From assembly GCF_900105345.1 (NCBI RefSeq), contig NZ_FNSN01000003.1, forward strand, positions 434,001-498,000: a stretch of DNA of 64,000 nt, in the 5' to 3' direction. Under the pieces are notes generated by a model. That model had not been told where the DNA came from. It was given only the letters and a program-made list of their open reading frames with translations, and made no database searches. This stretch comes from Arthrobacter woluwensis. Lineage in GTDB: Bacteria; Actinomycetota; Actinomycetes; Actinomycetales; Micrococcaceae. A program made the translations under genes and the position numbers. Positions 1 to 7,808 of the stretch are shown piece after piece (the stretch's first letter is position 1; every line of letters begins with the position of its first letter).

Positions 1-274
1 TCAGCATCTCGAGGGCACCGGCGCCGATCTCTTCCAGTCCCTCCAGCACGGTGGCGGTGAGGTTTCTGGCCTGCGACAACGGCCCCGCGGTGAGCTGGGC
101 TCGCAGCAGAGGTGAGGCGTAGACGGCGTCCAGGTGTTCGGCGGACAACCGTTCCACGAGAGCGCGCGCCTGTTCCAGGCCCAGGTCCGTCAGGCCCGGA
201 CCCGGGCGTCCCGTGTCCAGAGCGCGGAGCAGGTTACTGGGCGTCTGGCCATGCCGGACGAGGAACAGGCGCAC
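1..274 (-). CDS. Histidine phosphatase family protein (partial)
   Basis: The first 91 codons of a gene that runs off the left edge. From a GTG at 274 the protein begins VRLFLVRHGQTPSN, containing the RHG phospho-acceptor motif of the phosphoglycerate-mutase/histidine-phosphatase superfamily. It continues with the usual G-x-x-LTDLGLEQAR segment and YASPLLRAQLTA, both typical of the family. It lies 8 bases downstream of the purB stop on the same strand and is probably co-transcribed with purB. The substrate cannot be told from this fragment; broad-specificity phosphatases and sugar-phosphate phosphatases share these motifs. GTG is chosen because it sits directly before the conserved beta strand and just after purB. 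Confidence 0.8.
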   Translation of the reverse strand, partial: MRLFLVRHGQTPSNLLRALDTGRPGPGLTDLGLEQARALVERLSAEHLDAVYASPLLRAQLTAGPLSQARNLTATVLEGLEEIGAGALEML

Positions 275-282
275 GGCCGGGG

Positions 283-1713
283 CTACTTCAGGTAGTCGAC
301 CAGGGCCGCCGCGACGCCCGTGTAGGACGCGGGGGTCAGCTGGAGGAGACGGTCCCGGGCCTCGTCCGAGAGGCCCAGGCCGGAGACGAACTCCTGCATG
401 CGGGCCGCATCGACGCGGTGGCCCCGGGTGAGGTCCTTGAGGCGCTCGTACGGGTTCTCCATTCCGGGAACGCCCGCGATGGCCTCAGCGCGCATGACCG
501 TCTGGATTGCCTCGCCGAGGACCTCCCAGTTGCCGTCCAGATCCGCGGCGAGGACGTCCACGGACACCTTGAGCTGCTTGAGGCCCTTGACCACATTGCT
601 GATGGCCAGCAGGGAGTGCCCGAACGCGACGCCGATGTTGCGCTGCGAGGACGAGTCCGTGAGGTCACGCTGCCAGCGGGACGTGACCAGGGTCGACGCG
701 AGGACGTCGAGCAGTCCGCTCGAGATCTCCAGGTTGGCCTCGGCGTTCTCGAAGCGGATCGGGTTGACCTTGTGCGGCATCGTCGAAGAACCGGTGGCGC
801 CGGCCACCGGGATCTGCGCGAAGTAGCCGATGGAGATGTAGCTCCACACATCGGTGCAGAAGTTGTGCAGAATGCGGTTGAAGCGGGCGACGTCGGCGTA
901 CAGCTCGGCCTGCCAGTCGTGGCTTTCGATCTGGGTGGTGAGCGGGTTCCAGTCCAGGCCCAGACCCTCCACGAACGTGCGGGAGACCTCGGTCCAGTCC
1001 GCGCCCGGCACGGCGGAAACGTGGGCCGCGAAGGTGCCGGTGGCGCCGTTGATCTTGCCGAGGTATTCCGTGCGGGAGATCCGGTCCAGCTGACGGCTGA
1101 GGCGGTGGGCCACCACTGCGAGTTCCTTGCCCAGCGTGGTGGGAGTGGCCGGCTGACCGTGGGTCCGGGAGAGCATCGGAACGTCACGGTTCTCCGTGGC
1201 CATGACGCCGATCTGATCGACCAGGGCACGGGCTGCCGGGAGCCAGACATCCTCGACGGCGCCCTTCACACCGAGCGCGTACGAGAGGTTGTTGATGTCT
1301 TCCGAGGTGCAGGCGAAATGCACCATGGGCGTCAGCGATTCGATCCCGATGGCCGGGAGGCGGCGGCCGATGTAGTACTCCACGGCCTTCACATCGTGGA
1401 CCGTCACGGCCTCGATCTCCGCGAGTTCCGCGACGGAGTCCGCGTCGAACTCGGTGACGATGGCGCGCAGCTGATCCTGCTGCTCCTGGGTCAGCGGAGC
1501 TGAGCCGGGAAGGACGGAATTCGAGGTGAGGTGGATCAGCCACTCCACCTCGACGGCGACGCGGTCACGGTTCAGCGCGGCCTCGGACAAGTAGTCCACG
1601 AGGGGTGCCACGGCTGCACGGTACCGGCCGTCCAGGGGCCCTAGGGCGATCTGGCCCTCGCCTGCAGCCAGGGAGAGTCGTCCGGACGGGATGCGCGCAG
1701 TGGTTTCAGCCAT
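283..1713 (-). CDS. purB: Adenylosuccinate lyase
   Basis: Catalyses two beta-eliminations of purine synthesis in the cytosol: SAICAR to AICAR plus fumarate, and adenylosuccinate to AMP plus fumarate. The 476-residue product has the normal length of the long bacterial form. Visible signature segments are TSEDINNLSYAL near residue 135, SRTHGQPATPTTLG near 180 (substrate-binding His), and the fumarate-lyase signature GSSTMPHKVNPIRFE near 310, whose mobile loop carries the catalytic Ser. The ATG at 1713 gives the expected N-terminus. The gene is divergent from the WXG-like gene at 1876; the intervening 160 bp holds an inverted repeat with DnaA-box-like arms. Confidence 0.96.
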   Translation of the reverse strand: MAETTARIPSGRLSLAAGEGQIALGPLDGRYRAAVAPLVDYLSEAALNRDRVAVEVEWLIHLTSNSVLPGSAPLTQEQQDQLRAIVTEFDADSVAELAEIEAVTVHDVKAVEYYIGRRLPAIGIESLTPMVHFACTSEDINNLSYALGVKGAVEDVWLPAARALVDQIGVMATENRDVPMLSRTHGQPATPTTLGKELAVVAHRLSRQLDRISRTEYLGKINGATGTFAAHVSAVPGADWTEVSRTFVEGLGLDWNPLTTQIESHDWQAELYADVARFNRILHNFCTDVWSYISIGYFAQIPVAGATGSSTMPHKVNPIRFENAEANLEISSGLLDVLASTLVTSRWQRDLTDSSSQRNIGVAFGHSLLAISNVVKGLKQLKVSVDVLAADLDGNWEVLGEAIQTVMRAEAIAGVPGMENPYERLKDLTRGHRVDAARMQEFVSGLGLSDEARDRLLQLTPASYTGVAAALVDYLK

Positions 1714-1757
1714 GGGTCCATTCTTTCATGTGCCGGGTGGCAGTCTCATCTTCGGGC

Positions 1758-1798
1758 GGCCATGTGGACAACGCGTGACGCGCACTGTCCACATGGCC
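1758..1798. promoter_or_regulatory. 13-bp perfect inverted repeat carrying two opposed DnaA-box-like sequences
   Basis: GGCCATGTGGACA at 1758-1770 is the exact reverse complement of 1786-1798, with a 15-base spacer. The left arm contains TGTGGACAA (1763-1771), the complement of TTGTCCACA, which is the preferred DnaA box of high-GC actinobacteria. The right arm contains CTGTCCACA (1785-1793), one mismatch away. The repeat lies between the divergent purB and WXG-like genes, so it may be a DnaA-responsive regulatory site. A simple operator for another dimeric regulator is the alternative. Confidence 0.45.
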
Positions 1799-1875
1799 AC
1801 GTCGACGCCGGGGGTGGAATGTCCATGCTCCTAGCGTGGTGTGCAGTCGGAGGTCGGCGAAGGAGGAGGAACGGC

Positions 1876-2253
1876 ATGGATTCGGCGTACCAGCGGTCCG
1901 GGGTTCTGCCGGGTGGGCGGGGCGGTCTTGAAGCGGGGCTTCTCACGCTCGCCCTCTGGCTCGGGGGTCAGCGGGACGAGCTTTCCGCAGCCCTCGCCGC
2001 CCTTCGCCAGGCGGGAGAGCTGCACTGGGATTCCGCGGCGGGCAGCGCATACCGCATGGCGCTGGAGGAACGACGGCGCAGCCTTCTTCGAGCGGGCGAG
2101 GCGCTGGAAGCGGCGCGCTCCGCGTTGGCCCTCCGCGCCTCCCTTGGGGGCTCGGCGCCCCGGGGCCGAGCGGTGCCGGCGGTTCAGGCCGTTCCGGGGG
2201 ATGCCGGCGCCGGCGTGGAGGCCTCACCATCGGTTCACTATGAGGGGCGATGA
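1876..2253 (+). CDS. Small WXG100/ESX-like helical protein
   Basis: A 125-residue protein without a signal peptide. After a short N-terminus it has alanine- and leucine-rich helical stretches around LHWDSAAGSAYRMALEERRR, in which W-D-S-A-A-G-x-A-Y resembles the W-x-G turn and following helix of WXG100/ESX secretion substrates. The C-terminal third is Pro/Ala/Gly-rich and probably disordered. The start at 1876 is preceded by AGGAGGAGGA at 1861-1870, a strong ribosome binding site; upstream in-frame codons are rejected for lack of one. Its stop overlaps the start of the next gene, which also begins with a WXG-like helical region. The two are therefore translationally coupled and probably work as a pair. 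The family assignment is by pattern only. Confidence 0.6.
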   Translation: MDSAYQRSGVLPGGRGGLEAGLLTLALWLGGQRDELSAALAALRQAGELHWDSAAGSAYRMALEERRRSLLRAGEALEAARSALALRASLGGSAPRGRAVPAVQAVPGDAGAGVEASPSVHYEGR

Positions 2254-3716
2254 TGGCCGTCCCCTCCGACGAGACCGGCTTCTGGATCAACGGCCGGTAC
2301 AGCATGGTCAGCGTCGATCCGAATCAGCTCTGGACGGCATCGGGCCGCCTGGACCTCGTCGCGGACCGTCTTCAGTCCTGTCTGCAAGGGATCCAACGCC
2401 GATGGGAGGCGATTCTGGACGGTGGATCTGCCGCCGGTCCTCTCCCCGGCGCGGGCCTGAGCGAGTGCGGCATCGCGGTGAACCGGACCACGGTGGAGCT
2501 CGACGGCATGGTCTCGGCACTCCGATCGCTTGCGGGATCTCTGAGGGGATCAGCCACTTCGTATGCGGAGGCCGAACGTGGGACCGAATCGAAGGTGGCC
2601 GGAACCGGCGATCTCGTCCAATGGGGCCTGGCCTTCGTGCCGGGGGTTCTCGCCTACGTGCTGGGGATGATCGACCCGCGAGCCCGGGACGGCTACCTCA
2701 AGGCGCTCAGCGCAACCGGGACCAAGGACCCCGTCGATGCCCTCACTCATGCGTTGTCATCCTGGGATGGCGGCGTGGAGGAAGCCCGGCTCCGGCAGGA
2801 CGCGGTCACGGTGACGGCGGAGCGATGGCGTTCCGCGCCTCCGGCCCCCACGCCCGGAACGTTCCTGGGCTCAGCGTTCCGGGGTGCGAATCGTGCGGCC
2901 GGTGACGAGCCGGGGGTTCCGGGCGAGAAGCCGATCCCCTTGTCGTCCATCGTCGTGGACAAGTACCCCCGGACCGACGGCAGCTACGCCGTGGTCGTGA
3001 GCATTCCCGGCACCGAGAAGTGGGCGCCCTTCGATTCCCCGGACACCACCGACGACCTCAAAGGCAACATCTCGGCGATGGCGCAGGGAACGGAGCGCCG
3101 AAGCTACTTCACCCAGACCCAGGCGGCCGTGGTGAGGGCGCTCGAGGCGGAGCACGTCACCAGGAAGGATGAGATCGTCCTGAACGGCTACAGCCAGGGT
3201 GGGATCAACGCGGTGGCGCTCGCCGCGAACAAGGATTTCACTGCCACGTACACGGTCCGTGCCGTCAACACCGCAGGGTCACCGGTCGGCCGCTTCCTCG
3301 GCCGGGTGGACGCGAGCGTGCTGACGCTGGAGAACCAGCGGGATCTGGTCCCCGCATTGGACGGGGTGCCGAACCCGCGAAGGCCGAACGTGGTGACGGC
3401 GCGCTTTTCCGCGGAGCCGGCCACGGTCGACCCGGTCGTGTCCGGGATGGCCAAGGGGAGACCGGTGGAAGCGCTGTCCGGCAGCCTCGATATACCGACG
3501 AAGATCAGGAACGCCCACGACATCGGCAATTACATCGCAGCAGCGGATCGACTGGGGACCAGTCACGATCCTGGAGTCCTCCGGCATCAGAGGGTGCTCG
3601 CAGATGTTCTGGGTCCTGACCGGCTCGACACATCCCCGGACTCGGTCAGAAAGGCCACCCGGACCGTCTACACGGCCCACGAACCGCCGCTGAGTGAAGA
3701 CCAGTGCCGGCCGTGA
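2250..3716 (+). CDS. Alpha/beta-hydrolase with N-terminal WXG-like region
   Basis: A 488-residue protein starting ATG at 2250 (a second ATG is at 2253), overlapping the preceding stop codon. Residues 1-120 are predicted helical and lack a signal peptide; they carry ESX-substrate-like features (NQLWTASGRLD, W-E-A-I-L-D-G-G). A hydrophobic segment lies around residues 125-140 (WGLAFVPGVLAYVLGM). The C-terminal part is an alpha/beta-hydrolase: the nucleophile elbow is GYSQGG at about residues 313-318, with Ser about 315. A later ENQRDLVPALDG segment and a conserved NAHDIGNY near residue 420 can supply the acid and His. The substrate is unknown; lipid or peptidoglycan esters are possible. Neither an ESX secretion ATPase nor an obvious immunity protein is present here. 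Confidence 0.7.
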   Translation: MMAVPSDETGFWINGRYSMVSVDPNQLWTASGRLDLVADRLQSCLQGIQRRWEAILDGGSAAGPLPGAGLSECGIAVNRTTVELDGMVSALRSLAGSLRGSATSYAEAERGTESKVAGTGDLVQWGLAFVPGVLAYVLGMIDPRARDGYLKALSATGTKDPVDALTHALSSWDGGVEEARLRQDAVTVTAERWRSAPPAPTPGTFLGSAFRGANRAAGDEPGVPGEKPIPLSSIVVDKYPRTDGSYAVVVSIPGTEKWAPFDSPDTTDDLKGNISAMAQGTERRSYFTQTQAAVVRALEAEHVTRKDEIVLNGYSQGGINAVALAANKDFTATYTVRAVNTAGSPVGRFLGRVDASVLTLENQRDLVPALDGVPNPRRPNVVTARFSAEPATVDPVVSGMAKGRPVEALSGSLDIPTKIRNAHDIGNYIAAADRLGTSHDPGVLRHQRVLADVLGPDRLDTSPDSVRKATRTVYTAHEPPLSEDQCRP

Positions 3717-3807
3717 CGCCGGGTGAGGCACCCCTCAGGTCATCGGCGGCTCGGAGCCGGTCGGGTTGACGGGTGCGTGCGACGTCAGAGGCGTTCGTCG
3801 GAGGGGC

Positions 3808-4239
3808 TCAGCGGTCTCGGTCCCGGGCGAACAACCGATCCGTGATGAGGGAGATGATGCTGATGATCAGCGCTCCGAGGACGGCGGTCCAGAAGAACGT
3901 GTCGATCCCCAGATGGACGGGCGTGAATCCACTCAACCAGGAGGTGAGGTAGAGCATGGCGGCATTGATCACGAGGGTGAACAAGCCCAGGGTCAGAACG
4001 GTCACGGGCAAGGCCAGAAAGCGCACCACGGGCCGGATCCACGCGTTGACCACGGCGAAGATCAATCCGATGAACAGGTACGCCAGGATGCTGCCGAGGG
4101 TGTCGGCGGGAGCGGACGGAGCCGCACCTGCCACCAGATTCTGGGCGGCGCCCGTGGACAGAGTCAGCCCGGGCAGGAGCCACGTGGCCACCCAGAGGGA
4201 GAACGCATTGATCGCCAGACGCAGGAGGAACTTCGCCAT
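3808..4239 (-). CDS. Phage holin family protein (four-helix membrane protein)
   Basis: A 143-residue protein made almost entirely of four hydrophobic segments: residues about 8-30, 48-68, 75-98 and 110-132. It ends in a basic tail (TDRLFARDRDR). The arrangement and the NAWIRPVVRFLALPVTVLTLGL segment, typical of the family, match the Phage_holin_4_2 family, which is widespread on actinobacterial chromosomes outside prophages. The name is historical and no lytic role should be assumed; no endolysin or phage gene is nearby. It is convergent with the esterase gene and divergent from the aminotransferase gene, with only 54 bases between the two start codons. Confidence 0.8.
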   Translation of the reverse strand: MAKFLLRLAINAFSLWVATWLLPGLTLSTGAAQNLVAGAAPSAPADTLGSILAYLFIGLIFAVVNAWIRPVVRFLALPVTVLTLGLFTLVINAAMLYLTSWLSGFTPVHLGIDTFFWTAVLGALIISIISLITDRLFARDRDR

Positions 4240-4293
4240 GCAACCATGCTGTCATACCTGTCTGGGCGTATCCCCGGCATTTAGGCTGGAGAC

Positions 4294-5424
4294 ATGAGTT
4301 CCCATGTGTCGCCCTCTGAGGGTGTGTCCGCAGACCACGGTCAGGAAATCCTTCCCCGTCCCGCAGTGGGACTTCTTCCCAAGTACACCGCCGGCAAGCC
4401 GCCACGGGTCCTGGAAGGGCTGACCAGTTACAAGCTCTCGTCCAACGAGGTGGCCCTCGGCCCGCTTCCGCAGGTCCGGGAAGCCGTGGCCGGATTCGAC
4501 GGCTTCAACCGCTACCCCGATCCTCTGGTCACCCAGCTGCGCGAACGGATCGCCCAGGCGTTCGGCGTGCCCGCCGAGGACGTGGTCACGGGAGCCGGAA
4601 GCCTCGGCGCCCTCATCCAGATCATCGGAGCCTTCGCAGGCCAGAACCCGGACGGGAGCCAGGACGAGGTCCTCTACGCCTGGCGTTCCTTTGAGGCATA
4701 CCCGATCTGCGTCGGCCTGGCCGGCGCCCGCAGTGTTCAGATCCCTCTGCTCCCTGACGGCCGTCACGACCTCGATGCCATGGCCGCGGCGATCACCGAC
4801 AGCACCAAGGTGATCCTCCTGTGCACCCCGAACAACCCGACAGGTCCCGTCCTGCGGACCCAGGAGACCCACGACTTCCTGGCGAAGGTCCCGTCCAACG
4901 TCCTCGTCGTGATCGATGAAGCGTACGTCGAATTCGTCAGGGACCCGGACGCCGTCAAGGGGCTCGAGTTCCTGGAGCGCTACCCCAACGTCGTGGTGCT
5001 GCGGACATTCTCGAAAGCCCATGGACTCGCGGGTCTCCGAGTCGGATACTCCGTCTCCCACCCTGAGGTGACCCAGTACCTTCGGCTGTCTGCAACTCCT
5101 TTCGCGGTGTCTCAGGTGGCTGAGCGTGCGGCCATCGCCTCGCTGGACCACCTCCCCGAGGTCCTCGAGCGGGTGGATGGCGTGGTGGCGGAGCGCGAGC
5201 GCGTGGTCGCTGCCCTGGAGGCTCAGGGTTGGGAGATCCCGCAGGCCCAGGGCAACTTCGTCTGGCTGCCCCTGGGCGAGGAGACCGCCCGCTTCGCGGA
5301 ACTCGCCGGAACGCATGGCCTGTCCGTCCGGGCGTTCGCCCCAGAGGGCGTGCGCGTGAGTATCGGCGAGCCGGAGGCGAACACGCGCTTCATCGAACTC
5401 TGTGAGGAATTCCGCCGGGCCTGA
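4294..5424 (+). CDS. hisC: Histidinol-phosphate / aromatic aminotransferase (HisC-like)
   Basis: PLP-dependent class I/II aminotransferase of 376 residues. Visible family motifs: YKLSSNEVALGP near the N-terminus, CTPNNPTGP near residue 175 (PLP-contacting Asn), VIDEAYVEF near 205 (PLP-contacting Asp and Tyr), and TFSKAHGLAGLRVGY near 240, containing the Schiff-base Lys. Actinobacteria often carry a second, stand-alone HisC homologue that acts as an aromatic or phenylalanine aminotransferase. This copy is not in a his operon, so either activity is possible. It is the last gene before the inverted repeat that precedes the 2-oxoacid dehydrogenase operon. Confidence 0.87.
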   Translation: MSSHVSPSEGVSADHGQEILPRPAVGLLPKYTAGKPPRVLEGLTSYKLSSNEVALGPLPQVREAVAGFDGFNRYPDPLVTQLRERIAQAFGVPAEDVVTGAGSLGALIQIIGAFAGQNPDGSQDEVLYAWRSFEAYPICVGLAGARSVQIPLLPDGRHDLDAMAAAITDSTKVILLCTPNNPTGPVLRTQETHDFLAKVPSNVLVVIDEAYVEFVRDPDAVKGLEFLERYPNVVVLRTFSKAHGLAGLRVGYSVSHPEVTQYLRLSATPFAVSQVAERAAIASLDHLPEVLERVDGVVAERERVVAALEAQGWEIPQAQGNFVWLPLGEETARFAELAGTHGLSVRAFAPEGVRVSIGEPEANTRFIELCEEFRRA

Positions 5425-5503
5425 GGGCCCGCGTGTATTCCGTTGCGTTCACGACTTAATGATCACTTCTCCCGGAACTCCGGCTAAAGTGATCCCCGGA
5501 CCA

Positions 5504-5547
5504 GATATATTCCACCTCGGGAATGCATGCCTGAGGTGGAATATATC
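5504..5547. promoter_or_regulatory. Perfect 15-bp inverted repeat upstream of the 2-oxoacid dehydrogenase operon
   Basis: GATATATTCCACCTC at 5504-5518 is the exact reverse complement of 5533-5547; the 14-base spacer contains ATGCAT. AT-rich ends inside high-GC DNA, the lack of a following T-run and the position about 43 bases before the E1-alpha start codon favour an operator or a 5'-UTR hairpin over a terminator. Lrp/AsnC or GntR-type control would fit such an operon, but no regulator gene is adjacent. Confidence 0.6.
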
Positions 5548-5589
5548 GTTTGATTCCCACGAGGTGTGGGACGGATGCAAGGAGACGGC

Positions 5590-6801
5590 ATGGGCGTAGG
5601 GCAGCTGCCGACCACTGAATTCAATGACGAGGAACTCGACGATCACCCGGAGACCCGTCTGGACCCGGCGTCACAGCCGGCCGGCGGGGCAATGATCCAG
5701 CTTCTGGACGCTCAGGGGAACCGCCGGGAGGACCCGGTCTTCGGTCCCTACGTGGAGTCCCTGGATCCAGAGGCGCTGCGTGCGTTCTACCGTGACATGG
5801 CCGTGGTGCGCCGCTTCGATCAGGAGGCGACGGCATTGCAGCGGCAGGGGCAGCTCGCCCTCTGGGTGCCCCTGACCGGTCAGGAGGCGGCCCAGATCGG
5901 TTCCGGCCACGCGTTGCGGACCGAGGATTTCGTCTTCCCGAGTTACCGCGAGCACGGTGTGGCCCTTTCCCGCGGTCTCGACATGTCGGACCTGCTCAGG
6001 ATCTTCCGGGGCGTCACCCACGGTGGCTGGGATCCCCGCGAGACGAATTTCAACATCTACACCCTGGTGCTTGCCGCGCAGGTGCTCCATGCGGTCGGCT
6101 ACGCCATGGGCATCCAGCGTGACCAGGCGTCCGCCCGCGCGAAGGGCCAGACGGTGGAGGACGCCGCCGTCGTCGCCTATTACGGTGACGGCGCGAGCAG
6201 CGAAGGCGACGTTCACGAGGCGATGGTCTTCGCCTCCAGCTACAAGGCGCCGGTCGTGTTCTTCTGCCAGAACAATCACTGGGCGATCTCGGTGCCGTCC
6301 AAGGTCCAGACGAAGGTCCCCCTGGCGCACCGCGCCCAGGGTTACGGCTTCCCCGGGGTGCGCGTGGACGGCAATGACATCCTCGCGGTGCACGCGGTCA
6401 CCCAGTGGGCGCTCGACCGTGCCCGCAAGGGTGAAGGCCCCGTGCTGATCGAGGCTTTCACGTACCGCCTGGGTGCTCACACCACGGCCGATGACCCCAC
6501 CAAGTACCGCACCAGCTCCGAAGAGGACCAGTGGCGGGCGAAGGACCCCCTGACGCGTCTGGAGACCTACCTCCGGGCCGAGGGACTCGCGGATGACGAC
6601 TTCTTCGAGGACGTCCGTCGCCAGGGTCAGGAGCTGGCGGATTCCGTCCGCGAGGCCGTCCAGGCGATGGAAGGCCCCAGCATGGAGGAGGCGTTCGCTC
6701 ACGTCTACTCGCAGGCTCATCCTCTGGTCCAGGAGGAACTGCGTTGGTACCGGGAGTATGAGGCAGGATTCGAGAACGCGGAAGGCGCGGGTGAAGGCTG
6801 A
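5590..6801 (+). CDS. pdhA: 2-oxoacid dehydrogenase E1 component, alpha subunit (PdhA/BkdA type)
   Basis: Thiamine-diphosphate-dependent decarboxylase subunit of a pyruvate or branched-chain 2-oxoacid dehydrogenase complex. The 403-residue protein has YREHGVAL near the N-terminal third and the ThDP/Mg motif GDGASSEGDVHEA followed by CQNNHWAIS (around residues 200-235). It also has the phosphorylation-loop-like region YRLGAHTTADDPTKYR. The ATG at 5590 is chosen because AAGGAG lies 5 bases upstream; the GTG at 5566 has no such site. Heterotetrameric E1 in actinobacteria usually acts on branched-chain oxoacids, since pyruvate uses the homodimeric AceE, so substrate and symbol are provisional. The next gene begins 3 bases after the stop. 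Confidence 0.9.
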   Translation: MGVGQLPTTEFNDEELDDHPETRLDPASQPAGGAMIQLLDAQGNRREDPVFGPYVESLDPEALRAFYRDMAVVRRFDQEATALQRQGQLALWVPLTGQEAAQIGSGHALRTEDFVFPSYREHGVALSRGLDMSDLLRIFRGVTHGGWDPRETNFNIYTLVLAAQVLHAVGYAMGIQRDQASARAKGQTVEDAAVVAYYGDGASSEGDVHEAMVFASSYKAPVVFFCQNNHWAISVPSKVQTKVPLAHRAQGYGFPGVRVDGNDILAVHAVTQWALDRARKGEGPVLIEAFTYRLGAHTTADDPTKYRTSSEEDQWRAKDPLTRLETYLRAEGLADDDFFEDVRRQGQELADSVREAVQAMEGPSMEEAFAHVYSQAHPLVQEELRWYREYEAGFENAEGAGEG

Positions 6802-6804
6802 GCC

Positions 6805-7785
6805 ATGACCACCATGACCATTGCCAAGGCCATCAACGAAGGCTTGCGCGAGGCCCTGGCCGGGGACGACAAGACTCTGCTGATGGGCGAGGACATCGGG
6901 GCTCTCGGCGGCGTCTACCGGGTCACCGACGGCCTCCAGCAGGAGTTCGGTGAAGACCGTGTGGTCGATTCGCCGCTCGCGGAGGCCGGGATCATCGGCA
7001 CGTCGATCGGCCTCGCCATGCGCGGGTACCGCCCGGTGTGCGAGATCCAGTTCGACGGTTTCGTCTTCCCGGGTTTCAACCAGATCACCACGCAGCTGGC
7101 CAAGTACCATGCGAGGACCAGCGGCGCCGTGACGCTGCCCGTGACCATCCGCATCCCGTACGGCGGAGGCATCGGTTCGATCGAGCACCATTCCGAGTCT
7201 CCGGAAGCGCTGTTCGCCCACACGGCGGGCCTGCGGATCGTCACCCCGTCGAACCCGCACGACGCGTACTGGATGACCCGGCAGGCCATCGAATGCCAGG
7301 ACCCTGTGATCGTCTTCGAGCCCAAGAAGCGCTACTGGCTCAAGGGTGAGGTGGACACGCAGGATCCCGGCACCTCCGCGGACCCCTTCAGTGCTCACGT
7401 GGTGCGCGAAGGAACCGACGCCACGCTCGTGGCCTACGGGCCGCTCGTCCCGGTGGCCCTGGCCGCTGCGGCCGCCGCCGAGGAGGACGGCCGCAGCATC
7501 GAGGTCATCGATCTGCGGAGCATCTCCCCGATCGACTTCGACACCGTGGAGGCTTCGGTCCGCAAGACCGGACGCCTTCTGGTGACTCATGAGGCGCCCA
7601 CTTTCGGCGGGATCGGCGGCGAGATCGCCAGCCGCATCAGCGAGCGGGCGTTCCTCAGCCTGGAGGCGCCGGTCATCCGCGTGGGCGGGTTCCACATGCC
7701 GTACCCGGTGGCGAAGGTGGAGGAACACTATCTGCCGGACATCGACCGCATCCTCGAAGCACTCGACCGCGCTTTCTCCTACTGA
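6805..7785 (+). CDS. 2-oxoacid dehydrogenase E1 component, beta subunit
   Basis: The 326-residue partner of E1 alpha, completing the alpha2-beta2 decarboxylase. Recognisable parts are [18 protein letters not shown], the E-A-G-I-I-G segment near residue 60, [15 protein letters not shown] near 90, and the transketolase C-terminal domain ([35 protein letters not shown]). Start and stop fit the family exactly. It lies in the middle of a three-gene operon, 3 bases after E1 alpha and 23 bases before E2, with the ribosome binding site in that second gap. Pyruvate versus branched-chain oxoacid specificity cannot be decided from the sequence alone. Confidence 0.92.
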   Translation: MTTMTIAKAINEGLREALAGDDKTLLMGEDIGALGGVYRVTDGLQQEFGEDRVVDSPLAEAGIIGTSIGLAMRGYRPVCEIQFDGFVFPGFNQITTQLAKYHARTSGAVTLPVTIRIPYGGGIGSIEHHSESPEALFAHTAGLRIVTPSNPHDAYWMTRQAIECQDPVIVFEPKKRYWLKGEVDTQDPGTSADPFSAHVVREGTDATLVAYGPLVPVALAAAAAAEEDGRSIEVIDLRSISPIDFDTVEASVRKTGRLLVTHEAPTFGGIGGEIASRISERAFLSLEAPVIRVGGFHMPYPVAKVEEHYLPDIDRILEALDRAFSY

Positions 7786-7808
7786 GAGCCACGGAGTTTA
7801 GGGACATC

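Noticed and set aside
3808..4239. Prophage, because of a holin-family protein
   Set aside because: No integrase, structural or lysis genes nearby; this four-helix family is common on actinobacterial chromosomes.
5671..7728. Long minus-strand open frame opposite the E1 genes
   Set aside because: Arg/Gly/His-rich translation without motifs; complementary to two certain genes.
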